A DNA stretch of 64,000 bases. It comes from Tissierella praeacuta DSM 18095. Lineage in GTDB: Bacteria > Bacillota > Clostridia > Tissierellales > Tissierellaceae. Below are positions 1 through 8,521 of the stretch, in pieces. The stretch lies in contig NZ_FQTY01000001.1 of assembly GCF_900128955.1 (NCBI RefSeq), positions 186,001 through 250,000 on the forward strand, in the 5' to 3' direction. The position numbers were made by a program, and so were the translations under genes. The notes under the pieces are model-generated. The model was not told where the DNA came from. It worked only from the letters and a program-made list of their open reading frames with translations, and searched no databases. How positions within the stretch are numbered: the stretch's first letter is position 1; every line of letters starts with the position of its first letter.

Positions 1-969
1 ATCAGAGGGATTACAATAAATATAATTAATTTTATTTATATTTGACTTAATTTTAGCTAATATTATATTTTCATTTAAGTTTTCATGACTTTTTTCGATT
101 AGCCAAGAATTACCATGGTCTAATGAATAGAGAAGTTCCATATTATCTTCAGATATAAATACTAATTTTAATTTATTGTTTTCCTCAAATATTATTGGAG
201 TATATTTAATTAATTTAGTATATGGAAGCTTTATATCTTTCCAGATATATTTTTCTTTTCCACTGGAACTCATTTTTAAATATTTAACTTGTTCTTTATC
301 ATCTAATTTTTCCAGCCATAAACCATGTAGATTATCTTGAGAATCTATAAATAAAAAAGGTGGAAAATTAATATAATTATCAGAAGATATTTGTTTTGAC
401 AAGGAACTCCAAGATTTAGTATAGGGGCTGTAAAAACTATGATATATCTGAGGGGTATTCATATTACTTCTATATAATAGATGAATATTACCTTGGCTAT
501 CTACATCTACAACGAAAGGATCTGGAGTCTTATTTGATATGTATCTAATAGCATTATATTTTTCCTCACTACCATAGATAACATGTTGGATAGTCCAAAT
601 ATTAGAGTTTATCAAATTAGAATAATTATATAATATATGAAGCTTATTTTTAATCATTAGAATTTCTACTTGATTATAAATATTTGATTTCATATTAAAT
701 TTTGCTATTTTAGCTTTTGACCATTCACCATTGATGTATTTATAATAGTTTAATTCTCCAGTATTTATAAGTGCAATAAGGTGTATTATATTATTTTCAT
801 CAATAAAAGTAGAATATTTTAATATGTTTTTAGTATATAAATATTCAGATTTTAACATGTTTAGTGATGAATCAAAAATCGTATATAGAATATCTTCATC
901 TTTCGATAATTTGAATATAAATATTTCTTTATTAGAGTTAATAACAATATTAATATTTGGTTGAAACAT
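1..969 (-). CDS. Predicted beta-propeller (BNR/Asp-box-like) protein, 3' end outside the window
   Basis: An open frame of 323 codons runs leftward from an ATG at 967-969 to the window edge without a stop, so the C-terminus is missing. The start is preceded on the minus strand by a strong GGAGGTG ribosome site. The protein has no signal peptide or membrane segment. It contains recurring blocks of the form V-D-S-Q-G-N-I-H-L-L-Y and a Ser-x-Asp-x-Gly-x-x-Trp box (SLDHGNSW), which is typical of BNR/sialidase-like propeller blades. No enzyme active site is recognisable. It is transcribed divergently from the Cys-rich gene at 1065. The function is unknown; the propeller assignment is inference from the repeat pattern. 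Confidence 0.75.
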   Translation of the reverse strand, partial: MFQPNINIVINSNKEIFIFKLSKDEDILYTIFDSSLNMLKSEYLYTKNILKYSTFIDENNIIHLIALINTGELNYYKYINGEWSKAKIAKFNMKSNIYNQVEILMIKNKLHILYNYSNLINSNIWTIQHVIYGSEEKYNAIRYISNKTPDPFVVDVDSQGNIHLLYRSNMNTPQIYHSFYSPYTKSWSSLSKQISSDNYINFPPFLFIDSQDNLHGLWLEKLDDKEQVKYLKMSSSGKEKYIWKDIKLPYTKLIKYTPIIFEENNKLKLVFISEDNMELLYSLDHGNSWLIEKSHENLNENIILAKIKSNINKINYIYCNPSD

Positions 970-1064
970 TTATTTCACCTCCATAATTAATTAGTAGCAC
1001 ATTAGTATATTTATACATAATATGTTAGTGAATATGACTTTATTAAATAAAAGGAGTGAAAATA

Positions 1065-1664
1065 ATGGCTGAATTTAATATTAATCAAGTACAAGAATTA
1101 GATTGTGATTGCATTATTGTTGACAAAGTATTTGCAAGCTGTCAGCAAAGAGAATGTTTTCCTGAAGTAGAAGTAGAAATATGCGATAAAACCTTTGGAA
1201 GCATAAGATTTAGACCTGGATTTATAGTACCTAATACATTAATAGTTACGGATACAGATACTCCAAATTTTAGAAGGGTAAGATTTACAGTAAGAATTCC
1301 TTTTCAAGTTTTAGACCCTAATGGAAATATAATAGAAGAAGGATTTTTGCCAGATATATTTAAAGATATCATATTATATATTCCAGATGCTAGGGATGAA
1401 TTTGATTTTAGGATAGTAATTGAAACTAGTTCTGAAGTTTTACTTCCTCCAGTACAAACAGAAAAGAAATTAGTTTTTACAGCAGGAGTATTTATTATAA
1501 TCAAGGTAATAGGTACAGTTCAACTTTTAATACCAACATTTGGTTATTGTCCGCCACCACCTCCATGTGAAGAATTTAGCCCACAAGATGTTTGTGAGCA
1601 ATTTATTGAATATGCAGAGTTTCCAGATTTTTTCCCACCTCAATTAGATACGGATTGTCCTTAA
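1065..1664 (+). CDS. Hypothetical Cys/Pro-rich protein, possibly spore-coat associated
   Basis: This 199-residue protein starts at the ATG at 1065, because AAGGAG at 1051-1056 lies 8 nt upstream; an in-frame GTG at 1056 overlaps that site. It has no signal peptide. The N-terminus holds a Cys cluster (DCDCIIVDKVFASCQQREC). The middle is beta-rich, and the C-terminus carries CPPPPPC followed by further Cys and acidic residues. The N-terminal C-x-C-I-x-x-D-K-V-F-x-S-C-Q-Q-R pattern recalls clostridial spore-coat or exosporium-type proteins, but I cannot name the family. It is followed by an intrinsic terminator and so is a monocistronic unit. The spore-coat role is inference. Confidence 0.7.
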   Translation: MAEFNINQVQELDCDCIIVDKVFASCQQRECFPEVEVEICDKTFGSIRFRPGFIVPNTLIVTDTDTPNFRRVRFTVRIPFQVLDPNGNIIEEGFLPDIFKDIILYIPDARDEFDFRIVIETSSEVLLPPVQTEKKLVFTAGVFIIIKVIGTVQLLIPTFGYCPPPPPCEEFSPQDVCEQFIEYAEFPDFFPPQLDTDCP

Positions 1665-1680
1665 TATTTCCTTAGTGAAT

Positions 1681-1710
1681 AAAGAAGAGCTAAGTTGCTC
1701 TTCTTTTTTA
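1681..1710 (+). terminator. Intrinsic terminator after the Cys-rich gene
   Basis: A perfect 10-bp stem (1681-1690 with 1697-1706), a TAAGTT loop and a T-rich tail lie 16 nt after the stop codon of the upstream gene. Confidence 0.85.
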
Positions 1711-1736
1711 ATGTAAATTTTTATTTGATATGAATG

Positions 1737-1765
1737 TTGACAAAAACACTAGGGTATAATATACT
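1737..1765 (+). promoter_or_regulatory. Sigma-A-type promoter of the isc operon
   Basis: A TTGACA at 1737-1742 and a TATACT at 1760-1765 are separated by exactly 17 nt, about 50 nt before the iscR start. By analogy with other IscR systems the operator probably overlaps or follows this promoter, but I cannot delimit it. Confidence 0.7.
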
Positions 1766-1813
1766 TATTAAGGAAAACCAAGGAAACTAGTTGGGAATAA
1801 AAGAGGTGAAAAA

Positions 1814-2242
1814 ATGAAATTATCTACAAGGGGAAGATATGGACTAAAGGCTATGTTTCAATTGGCTTTATATCATGGTGATGGACCAATACCCTTAAAA
1901 CAAATTGCTGATGAACAAAATCTATCTGAAAACTATTTAGAGCAATTATTTTCTACATTAAAAAAAGAAGGATTATTAAATAGTGTTAGAGGTGCTCAGG
2001 GTGGGTATATGTTATCAAGAGAACCAAAGGAAATTACAGTGGGCAGTATTCTAAGAGCATTGGAGGGAAATATGGCACCATCTGATTGTGTTATGGATGA
2101 TGAATTTGAATGTTCTAGGGAAGACAGATGTGTAACCAAATTAGTTTGGGTAAAGATAAAAGATAGTATTGATGAAGTAATCGATTCCATCACATTGCAA
2201 GATATGGTGGATGATGAAAATAAATTAAATAGAAAAGAGTAA
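1814..2242 (+). CDS. iscR: Rrf2-family transcriptional regulator, IscR type
   Basis: This 142-residue regulator is the first gene of iscR-iscS-iscU and is likely the Fe-S-sensing repressor of that operon. Residues 1-60 form the Rrf2 winged helix (MKLSTRGRYGLKAM at the N-terminus, then LSENYLEQLFSTLKKEGL and RGAQGGY). Three cysteines, C92, C100 and C106, sit in the cluster-binding loop, with spacing close to that of E. coli IscR, which supports a [2Fe-2S] sensor. The alternative is CymR, the Rrf2 cysteine-metabolism regulator found beside iscS in Bacillus; CymR lacks this cysteine triad, so IscR is preferred. GAGGTGA lies just before the ATG. Confidence 0.9.
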   Translation: MKLSTRGRYGLKAMFQLALYHGDGPIPLKQIADEQNLSENYLEQLFSTLKKEGLLNSVRGAQGGYMLSREPKEITVGSILRALEGNMAPSDCVMDDEFECSREDRCVTKLVWVKIKDSIDEVIDSITLQDMVDDENKLNRKE

Positions 2243-2260
2243 ACTTAGGAGGAAAAGTCG

Positions 2261-3439
2261 ATGGGAAAATATATATATATGGATAATGCTGCTACAACAC
2301 CAGTAAAAAAAGAAGTATTAGAAGAAATGATACCTTATTTCACTGAAAAATATGGTAATCCATCATCTGTCTATTCTTTAGGCAGCTTATCAAAAAGAGC
2401 TGTAGAAGAGGCAAGAGAAAAAGTAGCAAATAGTATTGGTGCCGATAAAAAGGAGATATTCTTTACTGGAGGAGGTTCTGAGGCTGATAACTGGGCTATA
2501 AAAGGTATTGCGTATGCAAATAAGAATAAAGGGAATCATATTATAACTACTAAAATTGAGCATCATGCAATATTACACACCTGTGAATATCTACAAAAAA
2601 ATGGATTTGAAGTAACTTATTTAGATGTTGATGAATACGGGTTAATTGATTTGGAAGAACTTAAAAAGGCTATAACAGATAAAACAATACTTATATCAAT
2701 TATGTTTGCAAACAATGAAATTGGAACTATACAACCGATTAAGAAAATTGGGGAAATAGCAAAGGAAAAGAATATATATTTCTATACAGATGCAGTTCAA
2801 GCAATGGGACATATTAGAATAAATGTAAAAGAATTGAATATAGACCTTTTATCCATGTCAGCTCATAAATTCTATGGACCAAAAGGAATAGGAGCTTTAT
2901 ATATTAGACAAGGAGTGAAAATTGATTCTCTTATATCTGGAGGAGGACAAGAACGAAATAGAAGAGCAGGAACAGAAAATGTACCAGCTATTGTAGGAAT
3001 GGGCAAAGCCATTGAATTAGCTTATGAAAATTTAGATGAACATAATGATAAATTAATTAAATTAAGAGATAGCTTGATTCAAAAGATACAATCAAACATT
3101 TCTTATGTAAGATTAAATGGTCATCCGACTCATAGACTTCCTGGAAATGTAAATATGTGTTTTAGATTTATTGAAGGGGAATCTTTGTTACTTAGTTTAG
3201 ACATGGAAGGAATTGCTGGCTCAAGCGGTTCAGCTTGTACTTCTGGTTCATTGGATCCTTCTCATGTTTTACTAGCTATTGGACTTCCTCATGAAATCGC
3301 TCATGGTTCTCTTAGATTGTCCTTAGGAGATTTTAACACAGAAGAAGAAATAGACTATGTAGTAGAGAAACTTGTAAAAATAGTAGATAGACTAAGGATG
3401 ATGTCACCATTATATGAAAAGATAAAGGAGGAAAAATAA
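2261..3439 (+). CDS. iscS: Cysteine desulfurase
   Basis: This 392-residue PLP enzyme removes sulfur from L-cysteine as an enzyme-bound persulfide and passes it to the IscU scaffold encoded next. The PLP lysine is K203 in SAHKFYGPKG. The catalytic cysteine is C326 in the mobile loop GSSGSACTSGSLDPSHVL, and the cofactor-binding histidine is in the IEHHAIL motif. The length and the insertion around the catalytic cysteine fit the clostridial IscS/NifS group. The gene begins 18 nt after iscR with AGGAGG upstream, and iscU follows directly at position 3440, so translation is probably coupled. Confidence 0.95.
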   Translation: MGKYIYMDNAATTPVKKEVLEEMIPYFTEKYGNPSSVYSLGSLSKRAVEEAREKVANSIGADKKEIFFTGGGSEADNWAIKGIAYANKNKGNHIITTKIEHHAILHTCEYLQKNGFEVTYLDVDEYGLIDLEELKKAITDKTILISIMFANNEIGTIQPIKKIGEIAKEKNIYFYTDAVQAMGHIRINVKELNIDLLSMSAHKFYGPKGIGALYIRQGVKIDSLISGGGQERNRRAGTENVPAIVGMGKAIELAYENLDEHNDKLIKLRDSLIQKIQSNISYVRLNGHPTHRLPGNVNMCFRFIEGESLLLSLDMEGIAGSSGSACTSGSLDPSHVLLAIGLPHEIAHGSLRLSLGDFNTEEEIDYVVEKLVKIVDRLRMMSPLYEKIKEEK

Positions 3440-3877
3440 ATGTACTCAGAAAAAGTAATGGACCATTTTCAAAATCCAAGAAATGTTGGTGAAATACTAG
3501 ATGCAGACGGTATAGGCGAAGTTGGCAATGCTAAATGTGGAGATATAATGAAAATGTATCTTAAAATAGAAAATGGAATTATTGAAGATGTTAAGTTTAA
3601 AACATTTGGATGTGGTTCTGCTATTGCATCATCAAGCATGGCCACAGAGTTAATTAAAGGCAAGACTATAGAAGAGGCTATGGAATTAACTAATAAGGCT
3701 GTTGCAGAGGCTCTTGATGGACTACCTCCAGTAAAGATGCATTGTTCTGTATTGGCTGAACAAGCTATTAAATCAGCTTTGTTAGATTATTCCAAGAAGA
3801 ATAACGTTTATATTGAAGGGTTAGAGGATGTGAATTTTGATGATGATCATCATGAGCACGATTTTGAAGAGCTATAA
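3440..3877 (+). CDS. iscU: Fe-S cluster assembly scaffold IscU/NifU
   Basis: This 145-residue scaffold has the three ligand cysteines of the family, C33 (NAKCGD), C58 (FGCGSAIASSSM) and C102 (MHCSVLAE), plus the conserved D35. It receives sulfur from IscS and assembles Fe-S clusters in the cytoplasm. It starts directly after the iscS stop, with GGAGG inside the end of iscS. The C-terminal tail DDDHHEHDFEEL is unusually acidic and His-rich; whether it binds metal is unknown. No mnmA/trmU follows, unlike many Firmicutes in which iscS serves tRNA thiolation. Confidence 0.95.
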   Translation: MYSEKVMDHFQNPRNVGEILDADGIGEVGNAKCGDIMKMYLKIENGIIEDVKFKTFGCGSAIASSSMATELIKGKTIEEAMELTNKAVAEALDGLPPVKMHCSVLAEQAIKSALLDYSKKNNVYIEGLEDVNFDDDHHEHDFEEL

Positions 3878-3989
3878 AGAATATAAATATTTTTGCAATA
3901 AATTCTAATATTAGATAATACTAACAGAATTATTCTCTCCTTTTAGTGACAATATATATCATATAGATATAAAAAAGGAGATGAATAAA

Positions 3990-4160
3990 TTGTTTAATAA
4001 TGGATATAAAAACAATGCATTTTGGGGAACTATTATAGGAACATCATTAGGTATAGTTATTAGCTCAGCAATAACACCGATAAATAAGAGGAAAATGATG
4101 AAATCTGCAAGAAAAATGAGAGCTAATTTAAAAGATGGAATGAATTCCTTGTGGGGCTAG
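3990..4160 (+). CDS. Small YtxH-like membrane protein
   Basis: This 56-residue protein most likely starts at a TTG at 3990, because AAGGAG at 3975-3980 gives 9-nt spacing. The in-frame ATG at 3981 would directly abut the ribosome site. Residues 10-29 form one hydrophobic, Gly-rich segment (FWGTIIGTSLGIVISSAITP), followed by a basic amphipathic stretch. This is the arrangement of short YtxH-type proteins. It lies between iscU and the AI-2E-family gene, and a palindromic terminator overlaps its stop codon. The function is unknown. Confidence 0.75.
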   Translation: MFNNGYKNNAFWGTIIGTSLGIVISSAITPINKRKMMKSARKMRANLKDGMNSLWG

Positions 4161-4180
4161 GCAGCATATGCTGCCTTTTC
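4159..4180 (+). terminator. Palindromic terminator overlapping the YtxH-like stop codon
   Basis: AGGCAGCATATGCTGCCT at 4159-4176 is a perfect 18-nt palindrome that starts inside the stop codon and is followed by a short T run. The T tail is weak, so partial read-through into the next gene is likely. Confidence 0.5.
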
Positions 4181-4204
4181 ACAAATTTTAAAGGGGTGAA
4201 AACC

Positions 4205-5389
4205 ATGAAGCCGCCGAGCTTTTTTATTAAATTTATTTGGACACTTCTTACTATATTATTAATATTAATCATTTATTATCTTATTAATATTGGGAATAAT
4301 TTTGTATCCGATAGAAAAAAGATTAAAATTAATGATAAAAAAATTTTACCAGTAATAACAGGATTAATATTTTTGTTTTTGATTTTTAATTTATTTAAAA
4401 AATATCCAATATTATCAGAAACTTTTTATACCATAATTTTTTCTGCAATTCTAGCATATCTTTTTAATCCAGTAATTAATTTTTTAGAGTCTAAAAAAGT
4501 AAATAGATTAAAAGGAGTTCTTCTTTTGTACCTAGGAATAGTTGCATTATTTTTAATTTTGGCGTTTTTAGTAATACCAAAATCAACTACTGAAATAAAA
4601 AGACTTGTAGTATATATGCCCATGTATTTAGAGAAGGCTTCCTCAGTAATAGATGAGTTATATAATAAGTATTATTCTACTTTAGGTGACTTGCCGCCAA
4701 TGTTTCAAGGAGTTCAACAAGTAGTAATGGAAAACATAGTAGGAATAGAACATATGGTAGTAAATGGACTTAAAAATTTTATTGGAGGAATAATGAATAC
4801 ATTTTCAAAGCTTGTAAGCTTAATATTAACTCCTATATTGACATTTTATTTTCTAGTAGATAAAGATTATTTTAAAAACACTTTAATGGGGTTTATTCCT
4901 ACAAAATATAAAGAAGATTGTAAAAAACTTTGTTTTGAGATTGATGACTCCTTATCTAAATTTGTTAGAGGTAAAATAATTATGGCTGCATATGTGGGGA
5001 TTGCAACCTCTATAGTCTTGCTTATTATGGGGATTGATTTTGCAATTGTAATTGGATTTATAACTGGTATTGCTGATATAATACCGTATATAGGACCTTT
5101 TTTAGGATTTTTACCAGCAGTGTTTTTTGCATATTTAATTAGTCCATTAAAGGCAATATGGATAGCCTTATTCTTTGTCTTTATACAATGGGCGGAAAAT
5201 AATATACTTGCACCTAAGGTAATAGGAGAAACAACTGGAATTCATCCATTGATAATTCTTATTTCAATAATAGTTGGAGGAGGTATATTTGGAGTATTGG
5301 GAATGATTTTAGCCGTTCCAGTAGTAGCCGTTTTTATGATACTATTTAAATTTATAAGTAATAGAAGACCACCAAATATACAGAATTAA
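4205..5389 (+). CDS. AI-2E family transporter (YtvI/YrrI-like permease)
   Basis: This 394-residue membrane protein starts at the ATG at 4205 behind AAAGGGGTG; an in-frame GTG farther upstream overlaps the preceding gene and has no ribosome site. It has about eight hydrophobic segments: an N-terminal pair, two around residues 55-130, and a C-terminal block with the family signature around GFITGIADIIPYIGPFLG and QWAENNILAPKVIGETTGIHP. Members export small molecules or sodium; the substrate here cannot be told. A homologue also sits directly before alaS in B. subtilis, so the position is conserved. Confidence 0.88.
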   Translation: MKPPSFFIKFIWTLLTILLILIIYYLINIGNNFVSDRKKIKINDKKILPVITGLIFLFLIFNLFKKYPILSETFYTIIFSAILAYLFNPVINFLESKKVNRLKGVLLLYLGIVALFLILAFLVIPKSTTEIKRLVVYMPMYLEKASSVIDELYNKYYSTLGDLPPMFQGVQQVVMENIVGIEHMVVNGLKNFIGGIMNTFSKLVSLILTPILTFYFLVDKDYFKNTLMGFIPTKYKEDCKKLCFEIDDSLSKFVRGKIIMAAYVGIATSIVLLIMGIDFAIVIGFITGIADIIPYIGPFLGFLPAVFFAYLISPLKAIWIALFFVFIQWAENNILAPKVIGETTGIHPLIILISIIVGGGIFGVLGMILAVPVVAVFMILFKFISNRRPPNIQN

Positions 5390-5401
5390 AGGTTCTCGTT
5401 A

Positions 5402-5430
5402 TTGACAAATAGGTAATATTAAATTATAAT
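5402..5430 (+). promoter_or_regulatory. Sigma-A-type promoter ahead of alaS
   Basis: TTGACA at 5402-5407 and TATAAT at 5425-5430 match the consensus exactly with 17-nt spacing. The expected transcript start near 5437 lies only about 18 nt before a terminator-like hairpin. Confidence 0.8.
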
Positions 5431-5454
5431 CCAAATATATCGAATAGAGAATTT

Positions 5455-5478
5455 CGTCCCTAGAATAGGGACGTTTTT
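5455..5478 (+). terminator. Terminator-like hairpin in the alaS leader
   Basis: An 8-bp perfect stem (5455-5462 with 5466-5473), a GAA loop and five Ts form a compact intrinsic terminator. It lies downstream of the consensus promoter at 5402-5430 and 82 nt before the alaS ATG. It may end upstream transcription or attenuate alaS. No T-box elements (specifier stem, GGGTGG...ACC antiterminator) are present. Confidence 0.7.
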
Positions 5479-5560
5479 GCAATTTACAAAACGGATAAAA
5501 TTAGATAGCTTCGAATGAACTTGGAGTCTATGGATAATCTTAAATGGAGAGGTGTATATA

Positions 5561-8197
5561 ATGAAAAAGATGGGATTACATGAAATAAGAAAAGAATTTT
5601 TAGATTTTTTTAAAGAAAAAGAGCATTTAGTAGCATCAAGTTTTTCACTTGTACCAAAAAACGATAAATCGTTACTATTAATCGGAGCAGGAATGGCACC
5701 ACTAAAAAAATACTTTACAGGAGAGCAAACACCGCCGAATAAAAGAATGGCAACATGTCAAAAATGTATTAGAACAGGTGATATTGATAATGTAGGTAAA
5801 ACAGATAGACATGCTACTTTTTTTGAAATGTTGGGGAACTTTTCTTTTGGAGATTATTTTAAGAGAGAAGCTACTGCTTGGGCCTGGGAGTTTCTTACGG
5901 AAAGAATGGGAATAAGTAAAGAGGATTTATGGGTAACTATATATTTAGAAGATGACGAAGCTTTCGAAATATGGAATAAGGAGGTAGGTGTTCCAGTAGA
6001 GAGAATAGTCAGACTAGGTAAAGAAGACAACTTTTGGGAGTTGGAGGTAGGGCCATCTGGTCCATGTTCTGAGATATATGTTGATAGGGGAGAAAAGCAT
6101 GGGTGTGGTTCTCCTAATTGCAAACCAGGATGTGAATGTGATAGATTTATTGAAGTTTGGAATTTAGTATTTACCCAATTTGATAAAGATGAGAATGGAG
6201 TATATCATTCACTACCAAATCCAAATATTGATACAGGAATGGGATTAGAGAGAATTACTTGCGTAATGGAAGGAACAAAGACTATATTTGACACTGAGGC
6301 TATTAGGGAAATTATTAAAAAAGTAGAAGAAGCGGCTAAAGTTAAATATGGAAATGATTCCAAAAAAGATGAATCTATAAGAGTGATTACAGACCATAGT
6401 AGAGCCATGACTTTTTTAGTATCGGATGGAGTATTACCTAGTAATGAAGGAAGAGGATATGTATTAAGAAGATTAATTCGTAGAGCAGCTAGACATGGTA
6501 AACTTCTTGGTATAGAGGAAGAATTTTTAAGTCAAATTGTTGATGTAGTAATTAATTCATGGAAAGTAGAATATCCAGAAATCAAAGAAAGAGAAGAACA
6601 AATCAAAAAAGTAATCAAGGCAGAAGAAGATAAATTCCAAGAAACTATACATCAAGGAATATCTATTTTGGAGGAGTATATAGAAGAAATAAAACTAAAT
6701 AATCAGAATATTTTATCTGGAGAAAAGGCATTCAAATTATATGATACTTATGGATTTCCTCTTGATTTAACAAAAGAAATTCTTGAAGAAAAAAATTTAC
6801 AAGTCGATGAAAATGAGTTCAATGCTAATATGGAAGAGCAAAGGAATAGAGCTAGAAAAGCAAGAGATGAAGGAGACAGTGGATGGGCTACAGGTAATGA
6901 ACAAGACCTTTTTGAAGGATTAGAAACTACTTTTGTAGGATATGAAAAAACCAGTATTGTATCTGAAATAATAGGATTATTTACTAATAATGAAAAAGTA
7001 GATAAGTTAAAGACTGAAGAAGAAGGAATTATTATACTAAATGAATCACCATTTTATGGAGAATCAGGAGGGCAAGTAGGAGATACTGGAATAATAGAAG
7101 GCTCTGATTTTAAAGCTATAGTATTGGATACCAAACATTCTAAGGGAAACCATTTAATTCATATAGTAAGGATTATAGATGGAGTAGCTAAAGTGGGTAC
7201 AAAAGTAATAGCTTCTGTAGATGACAATAGGAGGGATTCTATTAGAAGAAATCACTCGGCAACTCATCTTCTTCATAGAGCATTGAAGGATGTACTAGGA
7301 GAGCATGTTAATCAAGCAGGTTCTATAGTTATGCCAAATAGACTTAGATTTGATTTTACTCATTTTGAAGGTGTAACTAAAGAGGAATTAAAAGATATAG
7401 AAAAAATAGTAAATTCTAAGATCCTTGAGAGTTTAGAAGTTATAACTATAGAAACTTCCCTTAAAAATGCACAAGAGATGGGCGTAGTAGGACTATTTGA
7501 AGATAAATATAAGGATGAAGTTAGAGTTTTAACTATGGGTGACTATTCTAAGGAACTATGTGGAGGAACTCATGTTTCCAATACTGCAAATATAGGTTTA
7601 TTTAAAATACTTTCCGAATCAAGTATTGCATCTGGAGTTAGAAGGATAGAAGCAATAACTGGTGGGTCTGTATATGAGTATATGAACAATATGGAGGATA
7701 GTATTGGAGAACTAGCTGATATATTAAAGACAAATAAAAATAATTTATTAGAAAAGGCTAGAACTTTAGTTGATGAAGCAAAAGAGAAGGAGAAGGAAAT
7801 TGATAGTCTAAAAGCAAAAATGGCATCATCTATTGCTGATGAGATATTGTCATCTAAGCTGGTTGTAAGTGAAGTACCTACAATTGTTTATAAGGTAGAT
7901 AATATGGATATGAACAGCCTTAGGAATTTAGGTGATGAAATAAAAAATCGTTTAGGTTCAGGAGTTGTAGTACTTGCTAGTGTAAAAGATGATAAAATTT
8001 CTTTTGTAGGAATGGTAACAAAGGATATTATAGAAAAAGGTATTCATGCAGGAAATATAATAAAGGAAGTTGCTATGAAAACTGGTGGCGGCGGCGGCGG
8101 AAGAGCAGACATGGCTCAAGCTGGTGGCAAAGACATAAATAAGGTAGATGAAGCATTGTCTATTGTTCCAAATTTAATTAAAGAACAAGCAAGATAA
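5561..8197 (+). CDS. alaS: Alanyl-tRNA synthetase
   Basis: This 878-residue class IIc synthetase charges tRNA-Ala. The ATG at 5561 is chosen because GGAGAGG ends 8 nt before it. The N-terminal catalytic core holds the class II motifs (motif 2 around [11 protein letters not shown] and [14 protein letters not shown]). The editing domain carries the zinc ligands H565 and H569 (HSATH) and C667 and H671 (CGGTH). The C-terminal DHHA1 region ends in a Gly-rich [16 protein letters not shown] motif. The length is standard. The gene order alaS-ireB-ruvX matches B. subtilis. Confidence 0.97.
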   Translation: MKKMGLHEIRKEFLDFFKEKEHLVASSFSLVPKNDKSLLLIGAGMAPLKKYFTGEQTPPNKRMATCQKCIRTGDIDNVGKTDRHATFFEMLGNFSFGDYFKREATAWAWEFLTERMGISKEDLWVTIYLEDDEAFEIWNKEVGVPVERIVRLGKEDNFWELEVGPSGPCSEIYVDRGEKHGCGSPNCKPGCECDRFIEVWNLVFTQFDKDENGVYHSLPNPNIDTGMGLERITCVMEGTKTIFDTEAIREIIKKVEEAAKVKYGNDSKKDESIRVITDHSRAMTFLVSDGVLPSNEGRGYVLRRLIRRAARHGKLLGIEEEFLSQIVDVVINSWKVEYPEIKEREEQIKKVIKAEEDKFQETIHQGISILEEYIEEIKLNNQNILSGEKAFKLYDTYGFPLDLTKEILEEKNLQVDENEFNANMEEQRNRARKARDEGDSGWATGNEQDLFEGLETTFVGYEKTSIVSEIIGLFTNNEKVDKLKTEEEGIIILNESPFYGESGGQVGDTGIIEGSDFKAIVLDTKHSKGNHLIHIVRIIDGVAKVGTKVIASVDDNRRDSIRRNHSATHLLHRALKDVLGEHVNQAGSIVMPNRLRFDFTHFEGVTKEELKDIEKIVNSKILESLEVITIETSLKNAQEMGVVGLFEDKYKDEVRVLTMGDYSKELCGGTHVSNTANIGLFKILSESSIASGVRRIEAITGGSVYEYMNNMEDSIGELADILKTNKNNLLEKARTLVDEAKEKEKEIDSLKAKMASSIADEILSSKLVVSEVPTIVYKVDNMDMNSLRNLGDEIKNRLGSGVVVLASVKDDKISFVGMVTKDIIEKGIHAGNIIKEVAMKTGGGGGGRADMAQAGGKDINKVDEALSIVPNLIKEQAR

Positions 8198-8243
8198 TAT
8201 AGGGTTTATATGGTATAATAGCAGTATATTAGGAGGTGTTTCT

Positions 8244-8504
8244 GTGAATAATAAATTTAATGAAACTATGAAATTTGAACCCCCAATTGAAAAGATTGAT
8301 TCTGTAGAGGAAATAATATTGTCAGTATTCTATTCTTTGAAAGAGAGAGGCTATGATCCAGTAAATCAAATAATAGGATATATACTATCTGGTGATCCAA
8401 CATATATTACTAGCCACAATAATGCAAGATCAACTATATGCCGTATAGAAAGAGATGAGCTATTAGAAGAATTATTGAAATATTATCTAATGAATAAAAG
8501 ATAG
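8244..8504 (+). CDS. ireB: IreB family regulatory phosphoprotein (DUF965, YrzL)
   Basis: This 86-residue cytoplasmic protein has the family hallmarks: NETMKF near the N-terminus (with the Thr that is phosphorylated in enterococcal IreB), [20 protein letters not shown], and the C-terminal [15 protein letters not shown]. In Enterococcus it is a substrate of the Ser/Thr kinase IreK and affects cephalosporin resistance. Translation starts at a GTG at 8244 behind AGGAGGTG, and an extended -10 box (TGGTATAAT) lies at 8211-8219. It keeps its usual place between alaS and ruvX, but two extra genes are inserted before ruvX. Confidence 0.93.
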   Translation: MNNKFNETMKFEPPIEKIDSVEEIILSVFYSLKERGYDPVNQIIGYILSGDPTYITSHNNARSTICRIERDELLEELLKYYLMNKR

Positions 8505-8521
8505 TTTAGGAGTGAAATTGT

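Noticed and set aside
5390-5560. T-box riboswitch upstream of alaS
   Set aside because: The leader is too short and lacks a specifier stem and the conserved antiterminator bulge. Only a small terminator hairpin is present.
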